Positions 1-3,861 of a DNA stretch of 5,152 bases are shown here, in pieces. The DNA is taken from contig JAIRLP010000044.1 in NCBI GenBank assembly GCA_031259365.1, positions 1-5,152 on the forward strand, in the 5' to 3' direction. The position numbers and the translations under genes are program-made. Positions within the stretch are counted from its first letter, which is position 1. Every line of letters starts with the position of its first letter. Origin of the DNA: Rickettsiales bacterium (GTDB taxonomy: Bacteria > Pseudomonadota > Alphaproteobacteria > Rs-D84). The notes below the pieces were generated by a model, which saw nothing but the letters and a program-made list of their open reading frames with translations, searched no databases and had not been told where the DNA came from.

Positions 1-14
1 TCAGACTTATTTCA

Positions 15-27
15 ACGTGATTCACGT
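15..27. repeat. 13-bp perfect palindrome, possible operator
   Basis: The bases ACGTGA, a central T, then TCACGT form two 6-bp arms around a single base. On the minus strand the palindrome follows directly after a TATAAT (29-34), which lacks a matching -35 box, and it lies about 65-80 nt downstream of the predicted start of the leftward transcript. A dimeric regulator could bind such a site, but nothing identifies one. It could also be chance. Confidence 0.35.
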
Positions 28-70
28 GATTATAAATCTGTCAAATTCCGCAGTTTTCTGTGCTTTTATA

Positions 71-92
71 CTTTCCTTGATTACACGGAAAG
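71..92 (-). other. Stem-loop at predicted 5' end of leftward transcript
   Basis: CTTTCC (71-76) pairs with GGAAAG (87-92) around a 10-nt loop. The predicted transcription start from the adjacent promoter is near 93, so the hairpin would sit at the very 5' end of the RNA. Hairpins in this position are known to stabilise some mRNAs, ompA being the classic case. That role here is inference. Confidence 0.4.
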
Positions 93-99
93 CGAACAT

Positions 100-128
100 A
101 CTATAACTTTCATCCCCAAGGTTGTCAA
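100..128 (-). promoter_or_regulatory. Strong sigma70-type promoter reading out of the window's left edge
   Basis: On the minus strand the -35 box is TTGACA (123-128, exact consensus), the spacer is 17 nt, and the -10 box is TATAGT (100-105, five of six). The predicted start is near base 93. The sequence just upstream on the minus strand is rich in A and T tracts, resembling an UP element. No ATG occurs on the minus strand between 93 and 1, so the leader is at least about 90 nt long, or the product is an RNA gene. The gene itself is outside the window. Confidence 0.75.
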
Positions 129-134
129 GAAAAA

Positions 135-172
135 TCTAGGAAAAAATATGAGAAAACATAGGAAATCCTAGA
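135..172. repeat. Symmetric imperfect hairpin upstream of the leftward promoter
   Basis: TCTAGGA (135-141) pairs with TCCTAGA (166-172). Inside, after a 5-by-5 unpaired stretch, TATG (147-150) pairs with CATA (157-160) around a 6-nt loop. All pairs share one axis. It lies roughly 42 to 79 nt upstream of the predicted start at 93, a typical place for an activator site. It could be a binding site, a hairpin, or incidental AT-rich symmetry. Confidence 0.35.
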
Positions 173-285
173 CTTTACGAACAAGACAAATAAAAATGTC
201 TGGCAAACAAATATTTTTGTACAATTTGTCCATAACTATCCATATATACATAATGTGTAAAATTGCTTTGCTGTTAGACAAAATA

Positions 286-311
286 AAAAACCTGGGCGTC
301 CCCAGATTTTT
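286..311 (-). terminator. Rho-independent terminator for the downstream barrel gene
   Basis: CTGGG (292-296) pairs with CCCAG (301-305) around a 4-nt loop, extended by A and T runs on either side after one mismatch. On the minus strand the stem is followed by a T-rich run (TTTTTTATTTT). It lies about 120 nt past the stop codon of the 434-1222 gene, leaving a long 3' untranslated region that contains the 357-405 hairpin. The A/T symmetry means it could also work weakly in the plus direction. Confidence 0.7.
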
Positions 312-345
312 AAAATAAATTATACGATAAAATTAAAAGAATGGT

Positions 346-416
346 GCAGATGCGAAGCGTTCAATGCAGGAAGTGTATTGGACATACATGACCGGAATTG
401 AACGCCAGCAGATGCG
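346..416. repeat. 49-nt hairpin flanked by a 9-bp direct repeat
   Basis: GCGTTCAAT (357-365) pairs perfectly with ATTGAACGC (397-405). On the same axis TGTAT (374-378) pairs with ATACA (384-388) around a 5-nt loop, and several of the intervening bases also pair. The direct repeat GCAGATGCG occurs at 346-354 and again at 408-416, two bases outside the hairpin on each side. The arrangement resembles a tiny palindromic insertion with a target-site duplication. It could instead be a structured 3' untranslated region of the barrel gene at 434-1222, inside which it would be transcribed. Confidence 0.55.
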
Positions 417-433
417 GCATTATATTAATTTTA

Positions 434-1222
434 TTAAAAATCAATACCGAAACGTGCGCCAATAGCCATTGGGTTAACGTTGAATCCGTTCTTTATGTCT
501 TTTTCAACATATACACCCAAGAATGACCAATCGTCAAAATTATAGTTTGCGCCCAACTTAACATTCAAAGGATTATTGTTATAATATTCTTCATCCAAGT
601 TAAAGTTATAGTTAACGCCACCGATGATGTTCCAATGTTCGTCAAAGTTAAACAGTCCATCCATTGCAACCTTCATTCCCCACGCATCCAAACTGAAGTC
701 GCCACGTGCATTTGTCATATAATCAGCCTGCGCAGTGAAGGCAACTGTCCAACGATCCCAACCAATAAAGCCAAATGTTGTACCAGCTGTCCAATTCCAA
801 GCCTGTGGTTTAATGCCATCTTCTGTGCTGCCCAAGATCTGACCTTTACCGTATAAGTCAGCAACCCATGGACCTTCATCAACATAGCGCCATGACAAAC
901 CTAACTGGATTTCATCCCAGTTATATTTTGTTCCGTATCTTGGTTCATCAGAAGAATCATAAGAACCTGATGTTTTGAAGGAAAATGCCAAAGTATCGCT
1001 GATACCCATGCCGACTTCTTCAGCCAACGAGAAATAGTCCCAATCTGAAGTTGTTTCAAAACTGGTCATGCTGTATGCGCGACCTTCCATCGGACGGTAC
1101 AGTGGATTACCATCCATTCTTACTCTCCAATGACCATATTCTTCCACTGCTGCATTCGCACCGCCAGAAATTGCTGGAATTGCAAATACAGCCAATAAAG
1201 ATGTTAAAGCTATTTTTTTCAT
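434..1222 (-). CDS. Outer-membrane beta-barrel (porin-like) protein, paralogue A
   Basis: A 262-residue exported protein. It starts MKK, then a hydrophobic segment ending ANA, with likely signal-peptidase cleavage after residue 24, leaving about 238 residues. The mature part alternates polar and hydrophobic residues with many Trp, Tyr, Asp and Gly, as in transmembrane beta strands. It ends GARFGIDF; a terminal Phe is the usual signal for the BAM outer-membrane assembly machinery. By eye about twelve strands are plausible, which suggests a small pore or substrate-specific channel, but no substrate can be read. The neighbour at 1505-2272 is a clear paralogue, sharing the signal peptide, the NP(L/M)YRP motif and the C-terminal strand. 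I chose the start at 1222 because AGGGAG lies 7 nt upstream and the signal peptide begins there. The open frame runs on to an ATG at 1327, adding 35 residues that would bury the signal peptide. Confidence 0.85.
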   Translation of the reverse strand: MKKIALTSLLAVFAIPAISGGANAAVEEYGHWRVRMDGNPLYRPMEGRAYSMTSFETTSDWDYFSLAEEVGMGISDTLAFSFKTSGSYDSSDEPRYGTKYNWDEIQLGLSWRYVDEGPWVADLYGKGQILGSTEDGIKPQAWNWTAGTTFGFIGWDRWTVAFTAQADYMTNARGDFSLDAWGMKVAMDGLFNFDEHWNIIGGVNYNFNLDEEYYNNNPLNVKLGANYNFDDWSFLGVYVEKDIKNGFNVNPMAIGARFGIDF

Positions 1223-1229
1223 CTGTTTT

Positions 1230-1235
1230 CTCCCT
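1230..1235 (-). promoter_or_regulatory. Ribosome-binding site that decides the paralogue A start
   Basis: On the minus strand AGGGAG sits 7 nt before the ATG at 1222. This favours the 1222 start over the longer open frame beginning at 1327. Confidence 0.75.
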
Positions 1236-1391
1236 AGGTTTAAAGATGAGGCAAGAAATCCGATGGATCCTTGTGATGCATACAGCCGCTTGTCGCTAAT
1301 AACGCTCCGCACGGTGCATTTATACACTCGGATTCATGTTCTTCCTTATTTAAGGTCTTTCTCTCCGAACAACCAAGTCCAGTTGATAGAT

Positions 1392-1420
1392 ATTATATTA
1401 GAGATTGGGCCCAGCCGCAA
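1392..1420 (-). promoter_or_regulatory. Candidate sigma70 promoter for paralogue A
   Basis: On the minus strand the -10 box is a perfect TATAAT (1392-1397). The -35 box is TTGCGG (1415-1420), matching only TTG of the consensus, at 17-nt spacing. The predicted start near 1385 gives an untranslated leader of about 160 nt, much longer than that of the paralogue. The weak -35 box would fit activator dependence. A closer TATAAA at about 1318-1323 lacks a usable -35 box. Confidence 0.5.
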
Positions 1421-1462
1421 AAGGAAGCTTTTCCTGAATTGTTTTAAACAAAAGAAAGCATT

Positions 1463-1490
1463 AAAAAACCCGGCAATTGCCAGGTTTTTT
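1463..1490 (-). terminator. Rho-independent terminator of paralogue B
   Basis: AAAAAACC (1463-1470) pairs with GGTTTTTT (1483-1490), and after one mismatch GGC (1472-1474) pairs with GCC (1479-1481) around AATT. On the minus strand the stem runs into a T tract. It lies about 15 nt after the stop at 1505, a textbook position. It separates the two barrel genes into independent transcription units. The A/T runs are symmetric, but no plus-strand gene ends here. Confidence 0.9.
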
Positions 1491-1504
1491 AGGATTTTAA
1501 CAAT

Positions 1505-2272
1505 TTAGAATTGAATTCCAAATTTAGCACCGAATGTAAATCCGTCTTCGAATTCCCAATCGCCTGTTGCATGTTCCATTTCCCAACCTGCGAATGCACC
1601 GACGTATTTATTAGCATCAATGCTGTAGTTAACGCCAACTGTGCCTGTCCAGACACCATTGTCATTAGCCCATGATTCTGTGATACCTGCATATTCAACA
1701 CCAGCCGCTACGTTCCAGTCGTTGTTGATCAAGTATTGACCATTCAAGCCCAAACGAACACGGTGAATGATTTCATCGCTCCAGTTAAAGGTTTCTGCGC
1801 CAACGTAATCAATTGCAATATGACCAGCAACTGTCCAATCGTTTGCAACATAACCGACGCGTGCGCCCAAAGTCCATATATAGTTTGTCAAATCTTTATC
1901 CAAGAATGATGCATGATCACCCCAGATTTCGCCCAAAGCATAAGAACCAAACAGGTCTGCTTTGATATTACCTTGTTCAAAGAAACGATAGTTCAAACCG
2001 AATGACATATCATTCCAAGCAGCTTCGTCAAATGTATCAGCTTGTGACAGTGTTGTTCCAACAATTACTGCCAATTTATCTGTGATACCATAACCGAATT
2101 GTTCACCCAAAGCCCATGCGTTTGTATTTTCTGAATGAGAAGCGATTGTTGTTATACTGTAGAACTGACCTGCATCTGGACGATACATAGGATTATCGTT
2201 GATAACATTTGCGCTTGCGATTGCTGGAACCGCAAACAAAGCCACCAAAGATGTTAAAGCTAATTTTTTCAT
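1505..2272 (-). CDS. Outer-membrane beta-barrel (porin-like) protein, paralogue B
   Basis: A 255-residue exported protein. Its signal peptide begins MKKLALTSL and ends ASA, with likely cleavage after residue 21 and a mature length near 234. Repeating amphipathic segments suggest about twelve beta strands, and the last strand ends FGAKFGIQF with the terminal Phe expected of BAM substrates. It aligns along its length with the product of 434-1222. Shared landmarks are NPMYRP near the mature N-terminus, I(S/T)D.LA, a WTxG segment, DWTVA or RWTVA, NDWNVAAGVEY or EHWNIIGGVNY, and the C-terminal strand. The loops differ most, as usual for paralogous channels with different specificities. AAGGA precedes the ATG, so the start is well supported. 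It has its own candidate promoter and terminator. The substrate is unknown, and a structural rather than channel role is possible. Confidence 0.87.
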   Translation of the reverse strand: MKKLALTSLVALFAVPAIASANVINDNPMYRPDAGQFYSITTIASHSENTNAWALGEQFGYGITDKLAVIVGTTLSQADTFDEAAWNDMSFGLNYRFFEQGNIKADLFGSYALGEIWGDHASFLDKDLTNYIWTLGARVGYVANDWTVAGHIAIDYVGAETFNWSDEIIHRVRLGLNGQYLINNDWNVAAGVEYAGITESWANDNGVWTGTVGVNYSIDANKYVGAFAGWEMEHATGDWEFEDGFTFGAKFGIQF

Positions 2273-2304
2273 ACTCTATCCTTTCTTTATAGTTATGAAT
2301 TGAG

Positions 2305-2320
2305 ACTAGATATTTCTAGT
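2305..2320 (-). other. Stem-loop at predicted 5' end of paralogue B mRNA
   Basis: ACTAGA (2305-2310) and TCTAGT (2315-2320) form a perfect 6-bp inverted repeat around TATT. The predicted transcription start is near 2321, so the hairpin would begin at about the first transcribed base, some 32 nt before the start codon. Known roles for such structures include mRNA stabilisation. As DNA, it could also be an operator. Confidence 0.45.
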
Positions 2321-2327
2321 TACAACG

Positions 2328-2356
2328 ATTCTGCCATTGGATGGGAATACTTTCAA
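2328..2356 (-). promoter_or_regulatory. Candidate sigma70 promoter for paralogue B
   Basis: On the minus strand TTGAAA (2351-2356, five of six) is followed at 17 nt by CAGAAT (2328-2333, four of six). The predicted start is near 2321, giving a leader of about 49 nt. An alternative pairing of TTGCAA (2369-2374) with AGTATT (2346-2351) is weaker. Confidence 0.5.
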
Positions 2357-2466
2357 GGGAAAAGATTTTTGCAAAGTATTGAAAATCATGCTACCCTTCA
2401 GCAGTCCGCGATTCGGATTCGGACATAATCCCAAAATGACAAAAACGTTATAGCCTGCAAAATTCT

Positions 2467-2487
2467 GGGGCTAAACATATCAGCCCC
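2467..2487 (-). terminator. Possible weak terminator after mltG
   Basis: GGGGCT (2467-2472) pairs with AGCCCC (2482-2487) around a 9-nt loop, about 38 nt after the mltG stop. On the minus strand the stem is followed by AGAATTTTG, only a short T run, so termination may be partial and some read-through into paralogue B is possible. ATTCTG (2462-2467) and CAGAAT (2499-2504) offer an alternative overlapping pairing. Confidence 0.45.
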
Positions 2488-2525
2488 TAATGATTAAACA
2501 GAATACTTATTAAAAACCATAATGA

Positions 2526-3587
2526 TCAGTTCTGAACCGTACTGCCAGAATCTTTGTTAGAATTTAAAGATTTTTTTATTTCGCGCCAATCAGCGCGGTT
2601 CTTTTGATGTTCTTCATAAGAACGCGCAAATTTATGACCACTCTGCCCATCTGCCACAAAAAACAGATAGTTGGTATCAGCTGGATTTAAAACCGCAGAT
2701 ATTGCATGACGTCCAACATTCGCAATTGGTGCCGGCGGCAGCCCATAGTTAATATATGTATTATAAGGGTTCTTGGTTTTCAGGTGGCCTGTAAACAAAG
2801 CCTTGCCGCGCATATCACCCAGTCCCTCTGTAATCGCATAAACAACAGTTGGATCTGCCTGTAATTTCATTTTCTTTTTCAATCTATTCAAATAGACACT
2901 GGCCACGATTGGCATTTCAGATACTTTTGGTGTTTCTTTCTGAACAATAGATGCCAACGTGATAACTTCGGTCCAAGATTTCAGGGGCGATGGCATTGGT
3001 TTACCTGAATTATTCCAGCCCGCGCGAATCGATTCCATCTTTTTTCTGGATAATTCCAGGATCGCTAAACGATCCATACCGCGTGGCACCCGGTAAGTAT
3101 CAGGGAATAAATCACCTTCTTTTAAATCGCATACTGGCTTAGGTTTATCGGAACCGGTCACAGGTACACAATCCACGCTGCCCGCCAAAGTATCATTATC
3201 CATTAACAGGTTCTTGATCTGTTTTACTGTCATTCCTTCTGGGATCAAAACTGCGGTGGATGCGATATCACCACGGCGTAACATTTTGCTGATCTTATAA
3301 ATATTGGCGCCTTTCTTTAATTCATAGACACCACTTTGGATACGATTGCCCTGCAGCATAACAGACGCCTTGAACAAAGATGGATAAACGATCAGATTTT
3401 TTCGATTCATATCTGTGGCCACGGCAGATATATTTGCGCCTGGACTTACTTTATAAAATACAGTTTCCCGGATGGGGGATTGAATGCCCAGCGCATAAAC
3501 GCCAAACAATATAACCAAGACAGCAATACCGACAATAAATTGAACAAGCAACTTGCTGGTCAGGATTTTAGATTTCTTTTTCTTCAT
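2526..3587 (-). CDS. mltG: Endolytic peptidoglycan transglycosylase MltG (YceG family)
   Basis: A 353-residue inner-membrane enzyme that cleaves newly made glycan strands in the periplasm and so sets strand length during wall growth. After a lysine-rich start there is one membrane segment (about residues 14-34), then a small LysM-like region (about 42-110), then the catalytic YceG domain (about 115-340). The catalytic Glu is E218 in SIVQKET, aligning with E218 of the 340-residue E. coli protein. Other family marks are LQADPT (242-247), NPYNTY (273-278), GLPPAPIANVG, and HKFARSYEEH near the C-terminus. The only two cysteines, C140 and C153, bracket an insert just before EGDLFPDTY. The gene has its own strong promoter and a short leader of about 30 nt; a weak AGG lies about 8 nt before the ATG. 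Its common neighbours in other bacteria, such as fabF or tmk, are absent here. Confidence 0.95.
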   Translation of the reverse strand: MKKKKSKILTSKLLVQFIVGIAVLVILFGVYALGIQSPIRETVFYKVSPGANISAVATDMNRKNLIVYPSLFKASVMLQGNRIQSGVYELKKGANIYKISKMLRRGDIASTAVLIPEGMTVKQIKNLLMDNDTLAGSVDCVPVTGSDKPKPVCDLKEGDLFPDTYRVPRGMDRLAILELSRKKMESIRAGWNNSGKPMPSPLKSWTEVITLASIVQKETPKVSEMPIVASVYLNRLKKKMKLQADPTVVYAITEGLGDMRGKALFTGHLKTKNPYNTYINYGLPPAPIANVGRHAISAVLNPADTNYLFFVADGQSGHKFARSYEEHQKNRADWREIKKSLNSNKDSGSTVQN

Positions 3588-3624
3588 GTCAAAGCCTGGG
3601 ATTAGTCATTTTTTAAGTAACCTG

Positions 3625-3653
3625 ATTATATTTGCCGCTATCCTAAAAGTCAA
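3625..3653 (-). promoter_or_regulatory. Strong sigma70-type promoter for mltG
   Basis: On the minus strand TTGACT (3648-3653, five of six) is followed at exactly 17 nt by a perfect TATAAT (3625-3630). The predicted start is near 3618, about 30 nt before the mltG ATG. This indicates that mltG is transcribed from its own promoter. Confidence 0.85.
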
Positions 3654-3669
3654 CCGGCACATAGGTAAA

Positions 3670-3729
3670 CATTGAAAATAATTAATAAATTAAAACCGCG
3701 CCATAAGCATTTCTTTTTTATTTTCAATG
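3670..3729. repeat. 60-bp imperfect palindrome between mltG and the acyl-CoA synthetase
   Basis: A perfect 12-bp inverted repeat has arms at 3670-3681 (beginning CATTGAAAATAA) and 3718-3729. On the same axis further pairs form inside, including AAAT (3687-3690) with ATTT (3709-3712), leaving an 18-nt centre. The right arm overlaps the candidate -35 box of the plus-strand gene, and the left arm lies about 17 nt upstream of the mltG -35 box. It could be a regulator's operator, a cruciform-forming site or a decayed palindromic element. No flanking direct repeat was seen. Confidence 0.5.
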
Positions 3730-3750
3730 GGGCAAGTGGTCATTTATAAG
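3721..3750 (+). promoter_or_regulatory. Candidate promoter for the acyl-CoA synthetase
   Basis: TTTTCA (3721-3726, four of six) is followed at 18 nt by TATAAG (3745-3750, five of six). The predicted start near 3757 gives a leader of about 105 nt. It is the best pair I found upstream of 3862, but it is not strong. Between it and the gene, TTGCGCA occurs twice (3795-3801 and 3832-3838). Confidence 0.4.
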
Positions 3751-3861
3751 ATGATTTTTACTTTTATCTAAAAAATTATCTGTCATAGTGTGCCTTGCGC
3801 ATGGAATGGTAAAGGTATGTCACAAGGTAATTTGCGCAGAAAAAATAAAAGGAAAGGAAAA

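Larger units (their letters stand above)
1..433. other. Gene-free stretch with regulatory elements
   Basis: I see no convincing coding region here. The plus frame starting at base 1 is open to a TAG at 169-171, but it has no start in the window, uses AGA, AGG, CTA and ATA codons that are scarce in the neighbouring genes, and overlaps a near-perfect minus-strand promoter, so I treat it as non-coding. The stretch is AT-rich. It contains a promoter firing leftward, hairpins on both sides of that promoter, the rightmost gene's-end terminator at 286-311, and a repeat-flanked hairpin at 346-416. Each is listed separately. No tRNA-like cloverleaf or T-loop signature was seen. Confidence 0.7.

Noticed and set aside
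1..171. Open plus-strand frame from the window edge to TAG at 169-171, possibly the end of a gene from the left
   Set aside because: Codon choice differs from the neighbouring genes, the translation shows no recognisable motif, and it overlaps a near-consensus promoter on the opposite strand.
184..291. Repeated AGACAAA(A)TAAAAA near 184 and 277 as a possible repeat array
   Set aside because: There are only two copies, low complexity and no regular spacing. It is not a CRISPR array and is likely AT-rich chance.
1223..1327. N-terminal extension of barrel paralogue A to the ATG at 1327
   Set aside because: It would place 35 residues ahead of a clear signal peptide, and a good ribosome-binding site supports the start at 1222.
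635..1508. Open plus-strand frames at 635-856, 1051-1299 and 1263-1508
   Set aside because: They are antisense to the barrel genes or cross leaders and terminators, and lack ribosome sites and protein-like composition.
2404..2424. GTCCG and CGGAC inverted repeat as a terminator for mltG
   Set aside because: It has only a 5-bp stem with no T run on either side. The hairpin at 2467-2487 is closer to the stop and better placed.
3817..3861. Upstream in-frame ATG for the acyl-CoA synthetase at 3817
   Set aside because: It would add 15 mostly basic residues with no well-spaced ribosome-binding site. AGGA motifs are placed correctly for 3862.
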